Assembly: GCF_020905295.1 (NCBI RefSeq)
Contig: NZ_JAJJMM010000001.1
Span: forward strand, 5,332,001-5,396,000
Direction of reading: 5' to 3'
Origin: Flavobacterium piscisymbiosum
GTDB taxonomy: Bacteria; Bacteroidota; Bacteroidia; Flavobacteriales; Flavobacteriaceae
Length of the DNA stretch: 64,000 bases
Part shown: positions 40,118-49,621 of the stretch, in pieces
Position numbering within the stretch: the first letter of the stretch is position 1
Layout of the letters: the number at the start of each line of letters is the position of its first letter
Made by a program: the position numbers and the translations under genes
Notes under the pieces: model-generated
The model's database searches: none
The model's input: the letters and a program-made list of their open reading frames with translations, nothing else
Told to the model about the DNA's origin: nothing

Positions 40118-43100
40118 ATGCAGAAAAGAACGTCAAAAAAACTATTATGTTTAATAGTATGCATGTGGGGAAATTTTTTCTTTGCTCAAACTGTTAAAGG
40201 TAAAGTAACATCAGGCGGAACCAGCCTACCGGGTGTTAGTATAATAGTACAAGGAACAAAAAACGCAACAGTTACCGATTTTGACGGTAGTTTTGTTTTA
40301 AATAATGTAGAACCAAAAGCGCTGTTGCTTTTTAGTTATGTAGGATATAAAAATTTATCATTGCCGGCAGATACTAAATCTGTGATGCAGGTGGTTATGG
40401 TAAACGACCTCGAAAAATTAAATGAAGTCGTGGTTATTGGATACGGAACTTCAAAAAGAAAAGATATAAATGGTGCCGTTTCCTCTATTAAGGCTTCTGA
40501 AATTCAGGACAAACCCTTTACTTCTATCGATCAGGCACTTGTAGGTAAAGCTGCGGGTGTAAATGTTACTCAAAATTCAGGAACTCCCGGAGGAGGAATT
40601 TCTGTTCAAATTCGAGGAATTACTTCTATCAATGGTAATGAGCCATTATATGTTATTGACGGAACACCGGTTTTTGCGGATAAAAACAATGACACATTTT
40701 CGTTCAGCGCATTGGGGGGAGGAAACGGTCAAACTAAAAACTCGGCTTTATCGGGTATCAACATTTCGGATATCGAAACGATTGATATCTTAAAAGATGC
40801 ATCGGCAACAGCCATATATGGTGCGAATGGTGCAAACGGTGTTGTTTTGATTACCACTAAAAAAGGAAAAAAGGGAAAATCAAAATTTACTTATGAAACC
40901 TATTTGGCCTCTCAGCAGATAACTAATACTGTTGATGTTTTAAACTTACCTGAATATGCTAAATATCAGGCAAAAATTTTCAAACTAAATGGTGAGCCTG
41001 TTCCTTTTCAATATCAAAAACCGGATTTATTAGGCAACGGAACAAACTGGCAGGATGAACTTTTTAGAACTGCTACATTGTACAACCATCAATTGTCGTT
41101 CTCTGGCGAAAAAGACGGAACACGTTACTATACTTCTTTAAATTATTTTGATCAGGAAGGAATTGTTTCCAACTCCAATTTCAACAGATTATCTATGCGA
41201 TTAAATGTTGATTCTAATGTTAAATCATGGCTAAAAATTGGTAACAACCTGTCTGTAAGTAAATCATCGCAGCAAGTAGTCAGAAATGACGACAGAGGTG
41301 GTTTAGTAATGAATGCTTTAAGACAATCTCCTGAATTACCGGTTAGAACTCCGGATGGTTCTTATGCAGGACCAACAAGCGGTTTGGGATCTTCGGCAAA
41401 TGAAGCTACAAATCCAATTGCTTTGGCTGAATACAATAACTCGACTACAGAAAGATTTAAAATTAATGGTAATTTATTTGCTGATTTTACGATTATCAAA
41501 GGATTGGTTTTCAGATCAGAATTAGGATACGATCTGAATTTTGCAAAAAGCAGCACTTTTGTACCTAAATACACTTTAGGAAACGTTTCTGAACTTTTAA
41601 ACAAATCATTCAAACAACAAGATCAAAGTTATTACTGGAACATTAAAAACTATCTTACGTATAATAAAACGATAAACGAGAAACATAATTTTACTTTTTT
41701 ATTAGGTCAGGAAGCACAGGAAAGCCGATATGAATACCTCAGCGGTTACAGAACGGGTGAGTTTTTGAGCAAAGATTTTACGAACTTAAATATTGGCGAT
41801 ATTGATACTGCCCTTAACGGAAACGGTTCTGGCAGATGGTCTATGGCATCTTATATTACAAGATTAAATTATAGTTTTTCTGATCGATATTCTTTCTCAG
41901 CTTCTTTAAGAGCAGATGCTTCATCCAACTTTGGACCCAATAATAAATGGGGTTATTTTCCATCATTTTCAGGAGGTTGGACAGTTAGTAACGAAAGATT
42001 CTTTGAGCCTTTAACAAAGAACATCAATTACCTGAAATTTAGAGCAGGTTACGGTCTTGTAGGAAATCAAAATATTCCGGCAAATAGATATCAAACTATT
42101 CTGTCGTTGCTTTCATCTCCTTTTGGAGGCGTATCTCCAACTATAGATAACTTAGGAAATCCGGATATAAAATGGGAATCACTAAAATCTTTCAATGCTG
42201 GTTTTGAAATTGCAATGGTGAATAACCGAGTAAAATTAGATTTTGATTATTATATCAAAAATTCATCTGATTTCCTTACGAAACAAATCAATGATGAATC
42301 AAATCAAAGTGCTTTGAATTATTATCTGAATACAGGGGAAATTGTCACTAAAGGAATCGAACTTACCTTGAACACAAGAAATATCGTAACCGAAAATTTT
42401 ACGTGGGACAGTACCATTATTTTTTCAAAATATAATAATGAACTTACCAGATTTCAAGGCGAAGGAAAATCTTTACTGGGGAAAGTTCAATTTGATTTAT
42501 ACAACGTTACCAGAACGACAGAAGGACAGCCGGTAGGACAATTTTACGGATATGTGACTGACGGATTATTTAAAAACGCAGCTGAATTAGCAGCAGGACC
42601 TACTCAGGAAACAGGAACGGGAATTGGAGATATTCGTTTTAAAGATCTTAACAACGATGGCAAAATTGATGCTAAAGATCAGACTGCCATAGGAGATGCA
42701 ATTCCTGATTTTACATATGCCTTTACCAATAACTTTAAATACAAAAACCTTACTTTATCTGTGGTATTAACAGGAAGTCAGGGCAACCAGATTTACAACT
42801 TTACACGTCATTATACTGATGGTATTTATCCTGGATTTGGAGATCGATTTGGAAATGTGAGTACCGAAGTATCAAATGCTTTTGAAGCCGGAGTAAACGA
42901 AAACACAACCGTACCAAGAATTACCCTTAATGACCCAAATGGTAATGGCAGAATCTCGAACAGATTTGTTGAAGATGGTTCTTATCTAAGAATTCAGAAC
43001 GTTTCTTTAAGCTACGATTTACCAAACAAAATATTCGAAAATTCTTTTATATCTAAAGTAAGATTGTATGTGAATGTTCAGAACCTGTACACGTTTACAA

Positions 43101-43222
43101 AATATTCAGGTTTCGATCCTGCGCTGGGAAATTTAGATCAAAACATAACTTTAAGCGGTATTGATTTAGGACGTTATCCTGTGCCAAGAACCACTTCTAT
43201 GGGATTGAATCTGGAATTCTAA
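40118..43222 (+). CDS. SusC/RagA family TonB-linked outer-membrane transporter (PUL B)
   Basis: The protein has 1034 residues. A signal peptide ends near NFFFAQ. The carboxypeptidase-regulatory-like domain starts at VKGKVTSGGTSLPGVSIIVQ, followed by the TonB-box-like NEVVVIGYG and a plug with VTQNSGTPGGGISVQIRGI and DILKDASATAIYGANGANGV. A barrel with a terminal MGLNLEF completes it. It is the first gene of a SusC-SusD-SGBP series (gap to SusD 49 bases). It differs from SusC-A in length and loops, so it probably imports another glycan. Expected substrates, from the enzymes encoded next to it, are beta-glucan or xylan oligosaccharides. Confidence 0.96.
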   Translation: MQKRTSKKLLCLIVCMWGNFFFAQTVKGKVTSGGTSLPGVSIIVQGTKNATVTDFDGSFVLNNVEPKALLLFSYVGYKNLSLPADTKSVMQVVMVNDLEKLNEVVVIGYGTSKRKDINGAVSSIKASEIQDKPFTSIDQALVGKAAGVNVTQNSGTPGGGISVQIRGITSINGNEPLYVIDGTPVFADKNNDTFSFSALGGGNGQTKNSALSGINISDIETIDILKDASATAIYGANGANGVVLITTKKGKKGKSKFTYETYLASQQITNTVDVLNLPEYAKYQAKIFKLNGEPVPFQYQKPDLLGNGTNWQDELFRTATLYNHQLSFSGEKDGTRYYTSLNYFDQEGIVSNSNFNRLSMRLNVDSNVKSWLKIGNNLSVSKSSQQVVRNDDRGGLVMNALRQSPELPVRTPDGSYAGPTSGLGSSANEATNPIALAEYNNSTTERFKINGNLFADFTIIKGLVFRSELGYDLNFAKSSTFVPKYTLGNVSELLNKSFKQQDQSYYWNIKNYLTYNKTINEKHNFTFLLGQEAQESRYEYLSGYRTGEFLSKDFTNLNIGDIDTALNGNGSGRWSMASYITRLNYSFSDRYSFSASLRADASSNFGPNNKWGYFPSFSGGWTVSNERFFEPLTKNINYLKFRAGYGLVGNQNIPANRYQTILSLLSSPFGGVSPTIDNLGNPDIKWESLKSFNAGFEIAMVNNRVKLDFDYYIKNSSDFLTKQINDESNQSALNYYLNTGEIVTKGIELTLNTRNIVTENFTWDSTIIFSKYNNELTRFQGEGKSLLGKVQFDLYNVTRTTEGQPVGQFYGYVTDGLFKNAAELAAGPTQETGTGIGDIRFKDLNNDGKIDAKDQTAIGDAIPDFTYAFTNNFKYKNLTLSVVLTGSQGNQIYNFTRHYTDGIYPGFGDRFGNVSTEVSNAFEAGVNENTTVPRITLNDPNGNGRISNRFVEDGSYLRIQNVSLSYDLPNKIFENSFISKVRLYVNVQNLYTFTKYSGFDPALGNLDQNITLSGIDLGRYPVPRTTSMGLNLEF

Positions 43223-43271
43223 AATTGATAAAAAACATATTTGACTTAATCGTTAACATAAAAAAATAGTT

Positions 43272-44795
43272 ATGAAAAAACTTTTTAAACTTTTTATGAT
43301 GGGAATGCTCATACCATTGCTGTCTTTATTTTCCTGTTCGGATGATTTTTTGGATGCGCCATCTGAAAATCAATTAACACCAGCCGATTTACCCGAAGGA
43401 GTCACAGCTTTTGACGGAATCGCTGAGAGTTTGTATTTTAAACCCTGGTTCACTTTTAATGATAAATTCCTTATTGCAGTTGGGGATATGTACGCGGGAA
43501 ACGCCTTTACATTTGATGGTGCTTATTCACAATTTAAAGATGCTCAGGTAACCTCGCAAAACCCGATTCTTACAGAAGGATATGTTTCGTTGTTTTCGGT
43601 TATCGATCAGTCGAATAATTTAATGAGTTTAGTCGAAGACAGAAAAAGTGAACTGCCTGAAGCATCGTATAAAAATGCTATTGCGATATCACGATTTATG
43701 AGAGCCAATGCTTATTTCTATCTGGTAAGAACTTTTGGTGCTGTTCCTATCATTAGCAAAGCAGGTTCTGCTCCACAGCCAAAAAGAAATCTTGTAGCAG
43801 ATGTTTATAAATTCATCAAACAAGATTTAGAATATGCTGTCGAAAATTTACCTGAAAAATCAGTAAAAAAAGGATATGTTACCAAATTTACTGCCATGGG
43901 TATTCTTGCAAAAGTGCATTTGACTTTGAATGAATATACAGAATGTGCCGCTTTAACCCAGAAAATTATTGGAAACCAATATGTTTTAATTCAGGATTAC
44001 GGAAACTTATTTAGCAGTCCGGAGAATAATAATAGTAACGAGAGCATGTTTGCCCTGCAATGGAAAGCTATTGCTACTGAATGGGGTACACAAAATACCA
44101 ATCAGGCGTATATAGTTCCGGGAGGTACAGGAATTACTGGCGGTGGTGACGGATGGGGAGTTTACCTTCCTTCGATCTCATTGCAAGATGGCTTTGAAGC
44201 AAAGGATACCAGAAAAAAGAGTACTATCATGACAGATGGCGACTATTATCCGGAATTACTAAAAAGTCAGGGTGGTTTTCTTTATAAAAAAATATACTCT
44301 TCGACAGCAGCTAATTTCAGAAAATACATTGTAGGTTCTGCTGCAGAAAGAAACGATGTATTTTTTATGAGAACGTCGCAAAATACCATTATACTGCGAT
44401 ATTCTGACGTTTTACTAATGAATTCTGAGGCTATTTTGGCCGGAGCACCTTCTACAACTTCTGCAGCTGCTTTAAGCACTTTTAATGAAGTAAGATCGAG
44501 AGCCGGATTACCTCCAAAAATGATCCTTACAAGAAATGATTTATTTAACGAAAGAAGAGTTGAGTTTGCTCTTGAAGGTCAATATTTCTTCGATTTAAAA
44601 CGTCGTGGTCTTGCTGAAGCAACAGCCGTTATTTCGCAGCAGGAAGTTGGTTTTTATTCAGATGATGCGAGAACCGAATTGGTTTCGATAAAAATAACTC
44701 CGGGAAGTAATTATTTTGAACTGCCATTACCGCAGTCTGCTATTGATACTAATCCATCATTATTAGAGCCTCCGGTTCCTTTTAACTTTAATTAA
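43272..44795 (+). CDS. SusD/RagB family nutrient-binding lipoprotein (PUL B)
   Basis: The protein has 507 residues. The signal peptide ends in LSLFSC with Cys22 as lipidation site, followed by SDDFLDAPSENQLT. SusD features include AIAISRFMRANAYFYLVRTF (TPR helix), FGAVPIISKAG, TIILRYSDVLLMNSEAILAG and LFNERRVEFALEGQYFFDLK, and a C-terminal FELPLPQSAIDTNPSL. It caps the SusC-B transporter at the cell surface and binds its glycan. It lies between SusC-B and the glycan-binding lipoprotein gene, which starts 8 bases after its stop. Confidence 0.95.
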   Translation: MKKLFKLFMMGMLIPLLSLFSCSDDFLDAPSENQLTPADLPEGVTAFDGIAESLYFKPWFTFNDKFLIAVGDMYAGNAFTFDGAYSQFKDAQVTSQNPILTEGYVSLFSVIDQSNNLMSLVEDRKSELPEASYKNAIAISRFMRANAYFYLVRTFGAVPIISKAGSAPQPKRNLVADVYKFIKQDLEYAVENLPEKSVKKGYVTKFTAMGILAKVHLTLNEYTECAALTQKIIGNQYVLIQDYGNLFSSPENNNSNESMFALQWKAIATEWGTQNTNQAYIVPGGTGITGGGDGWGVYLPSISLQDGFEAKDTRKKSTIMTDGDYYPELLKSQGGFLYKKIYSSTAANFRKYIVGSAAERNDVFFMRTSQNTIILRYSDVLLMNSEAILAGAPSTTSAAALSTFNEVRSRAGLPPKMILTRNDLFNERRVEFALEGQYFFDLKRRGLAEATAVISQQEVGFYSDDARTELVSIKITPGSNYFELPLPQSAIDTNPSLLEPPVPFNFN

Positions 44796-44803
44796 CTTAT
44801 ACT

Positions 44804-45922
44804 ATGATCAATAAAATAAAATATAGAATTCTAATTCTTTTTGTACTGGCTTCTTTTACAGCTTGCCAAAATGACGATGCAGTGACTTCAAATGTAGATG
44901 CAATGGTTGCAGAACCAGGAGATTTACTTAATCAGGCATTTCCATCCAATAAAGTCAGAGTCGAAGGTCAAGGTTTAGAGGGATTAAAAAAGATTACACT
45001 GGATAATAAAATTAATATCAGTTTTAATGCAAACTACAATTCTGATAAATCTTTTATATTCACTATTCCTTTTGATGATAAACTGGGCAGCAGATTTGGT
45101 GTACAGCCCATTACATTTGAAACAGCAACTGGTTCCGTAACTAAAAACATTGAGATTTTACAGCCCGTTCCTACCATTACAAAAACAGATCCTGTTGTAG
45201 CAACTCCAGGATTTCCGCTGGAAATTCAGGGAACTTGGTTTTATAATATTTCATCGGTAACCTTGGCAGGAAAAGAAGTGAGTTATACTCTAAAATCATC
45301 TTCTGCAATTATTATTGGTGTGCCTGAAGATGCCGTTTTTGGTTCAGAGTTAGTACTTAATACACCGGGAGGTATAGCAAAAAAAGTAATACAGCTTCTA
45401 CCTCCTGTTACACCGGAAATTATTGTTATTGTATCTGATTTTGATGGAAATGGTACAAGAACGAATTGGGATGCTTATGGAGATAAAGATAGTTTTAACG
45501 CAAATACTGCAAATGGGCCAACAGGTAATTATGCAACACTTGTGTGGGCTGGCTCAAATGCCAATGGCTATAACGGAAGCAGTGCAGGCGGTGGAGCTAA
45601 TTTTTTAAGCGCCTCGAATAATGATGCAACAAAAACTTTTATAGATATTGATGTAAGTGCCAATGTTATAGGAGCACAATTTGCCATTCAATTAAATACT
45701 ATTGATAATAAAAACTATGGCTATAATTTTAAAATAACGGATGTTAACTGGACTACCAAAACCATAACATTGGCTGATTTTAAAGATAATTATGGCTTTG
45801 GAGAACCTGCCACTACGCTGGACGCTTCTAAAGTTAATGAAATCAAAGTAGGAATAGTTCAATCAGATACACCTAATCCCAGCATAATAAAATACGATAA
45901 CATTAAGGTTCGATACAAATAA
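44804..45922 (+). CDS. Surface glycan-binding lipoprotein (IPT/TIG domains plus C-terminal binding module)
   Basis: The protein has 372 residues. The lipobox SFTAC puts lipidation at Cys21, followed by an acidic QNDD typical of surface-exposed lipoproteins. Two IPT/TIG-like domains follow (about 40-120 and 120-200; GFPLEIQGTWFYNISSVTLA). The C-terminal part from about 205 (VIVSDFDGNGTRTNWDAYGD) is a beta-rich, Trp- and Asn-rich module ending in IIKYDNIKVRYK, suggesting a carbohydrate-binding jelly roll. Position directly after SusD matches SusE/SGBP-B proteins that recruit glycan to the cell surface. The ligand cannot be read from the sequence. A terminator follows. Confidence 0.8.
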   Translation: MINKIKYRILILFVLASFTACQNDDAVTSNVDAMVAEPGDLLNQAFPSNKVRVEGQGLEGLKKITLDNKINISFNANYNSDKSFIFTIPFDDKLGSRFGVQPITFETATGSVTKNIEILQPVPTITKTDPVVATPGFPLEIQGTWFYNISSVTLAGKEVSYTLKSSSAIIIGVPEDAVFGSELVLNTPGGIAKKVIQLLPPVTPEIIVIVSDFDGNGTRTNWDAYGDKDSFNANTANGPTGNYATLVWAGSNANGYNGSSAGGGANFLSASNNDATKTFIDIDVSANVIGAQFAIQLNTIDNKNYGYNFKITDVNWTTKTITLADFKDNYGFGEPATTLDASKVNEIKVGIVQSDTPNPSIIKYDNIKVRYK

Positions 45923-45950
45923 TTAATGATTGCATTTTAAGCTCTCAGGA

Positions 45951-45988
45951 AAAAAGAGGCTGTGATAACAAAAAACAGCCTCTTTATA
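45951..45988 (+). terminator. Hairpin terminator after the SGBP gene
   Basis: AAAGAGGCTGT (45953-45963) and ACAGCCTCTTT (45975-45985) form a perfect 11-bp stem. The T-tail is short (TTTAT), so partial read-through to the GH10 gene is possible. Confidence 0.7.
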
Positions 45989-46054
45989 AAACAGAAATTA
46001 TAAAACAAGAATAGTCACCTTAACAAAAAGGATATTCTAAAATAAAAAAACAGT

Positions 46055-47446
46055 ATGAAAATTAAATTTTTACTAGTGCTGGCCAGCTTTTTCTTTTTTC
46101 TAAATGCCTGCTCTAAAGACGACAACGAAGCTGTTGCGGCTTTAGAAACGCCCGTTGCAAACGCGCCAAAAGACGTAAACGATCATGGTTTTAAAGCCAA
46201 ATGGAATTACGTTTCGAACTCAAAAAGCTATCTTTTGGATGTTTCAACAAACGAAAACTTTACGACTTTTGTTCCCAATTATCAATCAAAACCAGTTACG
46301 GATTTAAACGAAGTTGTGGTTGGTTTAACAGGTGGAACTCAATATTATTACAGAGTTCGAGCCAAAACAGAAACCGAAACTTCAGGTTATTCAAATGTTA
46401 TTAGTGTTGTAACTACAGGTTCCAGCAACATTCCTGAAGATCCTACATTTTTAAAAGTAAAAGCAAATAAACTAGCCAATCCGTTTTTTATAGGTATGGC
46501 GATAAAAGCTTCGCAATTAACCAACGGAAGTCCTTATGATGTTATTTTGAAAAATGAATTTAGCAGTATTTCTGCCGAATATGAAATGAAAATGGATCAG
46601 ATTTCTACAGCAAGCGGCGTTTACAACTGGACTGTAGCGGATAAAATTGTTGCTTACGGAAATGCCAATGCAATCAATGTTCACGGTCATGCTTTGGTAT
46701 GGCATAATTCAGTACCAACGTGGTTGAAGAATTATTCCGGAACTGATGCTGAATTTGCAGCAGAAGTTAAAAAATACATTACAGATGTTGTGACTCATTA
46801 TGCCGGAAAAGTAAAATCCTGGGATGTGGTTAATGAAGCTGTAGATGACAACGGCGGTGCCATGAGAAATACAATTTTTCTTCAGCGAATGGGAGCCAAT
46901 TATGTAAAAGATTGTTTTCAATGGGCTAAAAATGCAGCTATTGCAGCAGGCGATACCAAATTATTGTTGTTTTATAATGATTATGCAACCTCAACTAATA
47001 TCCCAAAACAAGATAAAGTTTTTAGTATTGTAGATGATTTAAAAGCGAGTAATCTTATTGATGGCGTTGGTTTTCAAATGCATAATACCTATTTAAGCCC
47101 GACAAAAGCACAAATAGAAACTGATCTTAACAAAGCGGTAGCAAAAGGCCTGAAAATTCATGTTTCGGAATTAGACATACAAGTAAATCAGTCTAATGAC
47201 ATTACGACTTTTACCAACGAAAGAAGACTGGCTCAAAAAGAAAAATACAAAGAGATCGTAAAAATCTACAATGCGCTTCCTGCAGCAAGCAAATATGCTT
47301 TGACCGTTTGGGGAATGAAAGATAATGAATCCTGGATTCCGTTTAGTACAGAACTTAACCACCCGGGAGATGACTGGCCTTTATTGTACGATTCCAATTT
47401 TGCTATCAAAAGTTCGCATACCGGATTTCTTGAAGGTTTAGATTAA
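46055..47446 (+). CDS. Glycoside hydrolase family 10 lipoprotein (endo-beta-1,4-xylanase type) with fibronectin-III domain
   Basis: The protein has 463 residues. The signal peptide ends in FFLNAC, lipidation at Cys19, followed by SKDDNE as in surface lipoproteins. A fibronectin-III-like domain (about 30-122, YYYRVRAKTETETSGYSN) leads to the GH10 barrel (about 130-460). Motifs include INVHGHALVWHNSVPTWL, the acid/base Glu261 in WDVVNEAVDD and the nucleophile Glu372 in HVSELDIQVN, and ALTVWGMKDNESWIP. GH10 enzymes cut internal beta-1,4-xylosyl bonds. As an outer-surface endo-enzyme it would feed SusCD-B. It lies 132 bases after the SGBP gene beyond a hairpin with a weak tail. Confidence 0.93.
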   Translation: MKIKFLLVLASFFFFLNACSKDDNEAVAALETPVANAPKDVNDHGFKAKWNYVSNSKSYLLDVSTNENFTTFVPNYQSKPVTDLNEVVVGLTGGTQYYYRVRAKTETETSGYSNVISVVTTGSSNIPEDPTFLKVKANKLANPFFIGMAIKASQLTNGSPYDVILKNEFSSISAEYEMKMDQISTASGVYNWTVADKIVAYGNANAINVHGHALVWHNSVPTWLKNYSGTDAEFAAEVKKYITDVVTHYAGKVKSWDVVNEAVDDNGGAMRNTIFLQRMGANYVKDCFQWAKNAAIAAGDTKLLLFYNDYATSTNIPKQDKVFSIVDDLKASNLIDGVGFQMHNTYLSPTKAQIETDLNKAVAKGLKIHVSELDIQVNQSNDITTFTNERRLAQKEKYKEIVKIYNALPAASKYALTVWGMKDNESWIPFSTELNHPGDDWPLLYDSNFAIKSSHTGFLEGLD

Positions 47447-47482
47447 ATTTTAAAGTAGCCTAAGTACATTTGGCACAAAAAT

Positions 47483-47587
47483 TAAACACGAATTACAAGA
47501 ATTGTCACTAATTTTAAGGAAGATTAATCTGGTTTGTGAAATTTAATTTCACAAACGAATTAGTGATAATTAGTGTAATTCGTATTT
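47483..47587. repeat. Palindromic intergenic element, second copy of 4610-4710
   Basis: AAACACGAATTACAAGAATT opens the element and the inverse (AATTAGTGTAATTCGTATTT) closes it, around TTTGTGAAATTTAATTTCAC. Sequence and layout match 4610-4710 although the two sites are 43 kb apart. It sits between the convergent GH10 and GH16 genes and may serve as a bidirectional transcript end. Confidence 0.7.
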
Positions 47588-47610
47588 ATATTAAATAGAC
47601 TTAAATAGAC

Positions 47611-48531
47611 TTAAATAGGTCTTTTGTAAACTGTCACATCATCAACCCACATCATTACAGTTGTAAATAAATTGAGTTTATTAGGATCTATAAAATTCGA
47701 ATCTTTCGATCCCACATTCACATTAAAAATAACAGAATGCTGCCCAAAATTATTTAAATTAAGATTAGACACACTACTATTTGTATAGGTTGCAACAGTT
47801 ACATTATCAACTTTTATGGTTACAGTAACTACGTTGTCTTTCATTTTCCAAAAAGACTCATACAAATGCCATCCGTTATTTCCGTCTACATTAAAATTAG
47901 CCGGATAATTTCTCTCTGCAGAATTTCCTAATAAGTTGGCTCCAACAGAAGTTCCGTAAAAAATATTCGATGTAAAACGACTTGAACCCGGCGCAAAAGA
48001 ATATCCTTCCATAATATCAATTTCCCCTTTTGTTGGCCAGCCATTACCCTGCACCGACCAAAAAGCCGGCCATGCGCCATAAGTATCTTTAAAAGATTTG
48101 TAAGTTCCTCCGTCCATCGCTACTAATTTAATATTAGCCGAAAGCATATACTCCGTGTTATTTTCTGGTTTGTACTGATAATTAGAAGTAATAAAACCAG
48201 ATTGATACTTGTAAGTGCTGAGTTTTGTCGTCTTGATTTCTAAACATTGTTTTCCGTCCCTCCATTGTGTAGTAGGCACTGAACTGGAATAATCGCAATA
48301 CCAGGAATTATAATCCGCTCGTTGTTCTTTTGTCCATTGCGAGAGATTTGATCCTACATCAAATGTGTCTTCAAATTGTTTCACCCAGGGTGCAGCAGCT
48401 ACTTTGCTTGTATTGCTTTTTGAATTTGCAGTTGTCAATTGGTTTTCTTTAGCCGGAGTTACATTATCCGAACAGGATGCAAATCCTAACGCACAGCTTA
48501 GCGTTAATGATAAAAGATTCAATTTTTTCAT
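47611..48531 (-). CDS. Glycoside hydrolase family 16 lipoprotein (PUL B)
   Basis: The protein has 306 residues. The signal peptide ends in LGFASC with Cys20 lipidated, followed by a Ser/Asn/Thr linker to about residue 47. The GH16 jelly roll carries WPAFWSVQG and KGEIDIMEGYSF, giving nucleophile Glu170, Asp172 and acid/base Glu175. It is not close in sequence to the PUL A GH16; the active-site neighbour is Gly-Tyr-Ser instead of Tyr-Tyr-Thr. Endo-cleavage of a beta-1,3- or mixed-linkage glucan, or of a galactan, is possible. It is convergent with the GH10 gene and likely part of PUL B function, although separately transcribed. Confidence 0.87.
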   Translation of the reverse strand: MKKLNLLSLTLSCALGFASCSDNVTPAKENQLTTANSKSNTSKVAAAPWVKQFEDTFDVGSNLSQWTKEQRADYNSWYCDYSSSVPTTQWRDGKQCLEIKTTKLSTYKYQSGFITSNYQYKPENNTEYMLSANIKLVAMDGGTYKSFKDTYGAWPAFWSVQGNGWPTKGEIDIMEGYSFAPGSSRFTSNIFYGTSVGANLLGNSAERNYPANFNVDGNNGWHLYESFWKMKDNVVTVTIKVDNVTVATYTNSSVSNLNLNNFGQHSVIFNVNVGSKDSNFIDPNKLNLFTTVMMWVDDVTVYKRPI

Positions 48532-48722
48532 AATTTTTGTGGTTAAATTTATAATTGTAGTAAAGTATTAATGCGTATTTCTATTACTAATTCTGCCTGA
48601 TTTTATACTGCAAAAATGCTGTTGAATGTCTAATTCTATTCTAAAAACTACTATTCAAAAAACCATCAATCACAATAACTAATACAGTATAAAACAGTAA
48701 ATTATTTTTAATAAAAATAAGT

Positions 48723-49136
48723 TTATACACAACCAAAAAGTAACCCATTTGATGCAAAACATGCCATAAATGATGTATTTACGTGCAAAATATCCTGAAA
48801 ATCATAAAATTGAAAAAATTGCATTATAATGCCTGATTTGTCTCCGGAAATTATTGAAGCATGATTCAATCCGTTTTTCTTTGTTCCGTTAAGAACGTAA
48901 TTATGATCGTATCCTTTTCCGAATTTTAGCTGCTCGTCTTTGGTTTCAATTCGCTCTCCAATAGTTGCTCCAAAATAAGGTTCTATCGCATTTTTAAAGC
49001 CTGTTGCGCTGTTCATTCCAACAACAACATCGGTTGGTTTTCCGTTTTTATCAGCCACCCAAAGTCCCATTAATCTTCCTCCATAATTGGTAAAAGCCGC
49101 TTTGATTCCTTTGTTTTCTATCCAAAACAAATTCAC
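48723..49136 (-). pseudogene. galM: Aldose 1-epimerase (galM) remnant with large internal deletion
   Basis: The open frame has 137 codons, against roughly 350 or more for intact GalM. Residues 1-59 match the GalM N-terminus (FTNYGGRLMGLWVADKNGKP, then EPYFGATIG). They run directly into ERIETKDEQLKFGKGYDHNY, which in intact GalM belongs some 200 residues later, so the catalytic middle is missing. The join is near 48955-48964. After SGIIM (about residue 105) the expected TTEPGLQFY segment is replaced by unrelated sequence to the stop. The N-terminal leader normally found before the first strand is also absent. It cannot encode an active mutarotase. It abuts another gene remnant on the opposite strand. 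Confidence 0.8.
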
Positions 49137-49151
49137 TTTTTATGAATTATT

Positions 49152-49527
49152 ATGCGAGTTCGCCCCTTTCGCATATTAAAAGTATTGCACACAATAAAAC
49201 CGATGAAAAGTTCCTCAAAAAAACTGGACGAAGAGATTTTAAAAAATAGTACCGATTCTGATTTAAGTGTTGAATCTCTGGCAGAAATCATGAACATGAG
49301 CCGTTCGACTTTATACCGAAAAATCAAAGATATTTCAAACTTAAGCCCGAATGAACTCATCAATATTGTACGCTTGAAAAGAGCAGCAGAACTCCTTTTG
49401 AACGAAAATTTTAAAATGTATGAAATTGCCGAAAAAGTGGGGTATAAATCGCAAACAAGTTTTGGTCGAAACTTTCAAAAACATTTTTTCGATGACTCCT
49501 TCTGAATATATTGCGATGAATAAATAA
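49152..49527 (+). pseudogene. C-terminal AraC-domain remnant of a third HTCS regulator, frameshifted
   Basis: Only the AraC HTH remains: LSVESLAEIMNMSRSTLYRK, SPNELINIVRLKRAAELLLN and MYEIAEKVGYKSQTSFGRNF. This is typical of the end of hybrid two-component regulators. The sensor, kinase and most of the receiver are missing. After QKHF the frame breaks in a run of six Ts (49484-49489) and stops at 49505. Removing one T restores HFSMTPSEYIAMNK and a stop at 49527, the expected HTCS ending. It is therefore a doubly damaged gene: 5' truncation plus a one-base insertion. Its truncated start lies 15 bases from the galM remnant on the opposite strand. Confidence 0.8.
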
Positions 49528-49621
49528 AATCATATCTGAATTCTCTAAAATCGGCTGATTATTATGTAACATATAATTATCAAAAAGAAGTAAATTTGAG
49601 TGTTTTACTAAAATTACTGTT

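Noticed and set aside
48723..49136. Functional short aldose 1-epimerase
   Set aside because: The catalytic middle and the C-terminal part are missing, so the fold cannot be complete.
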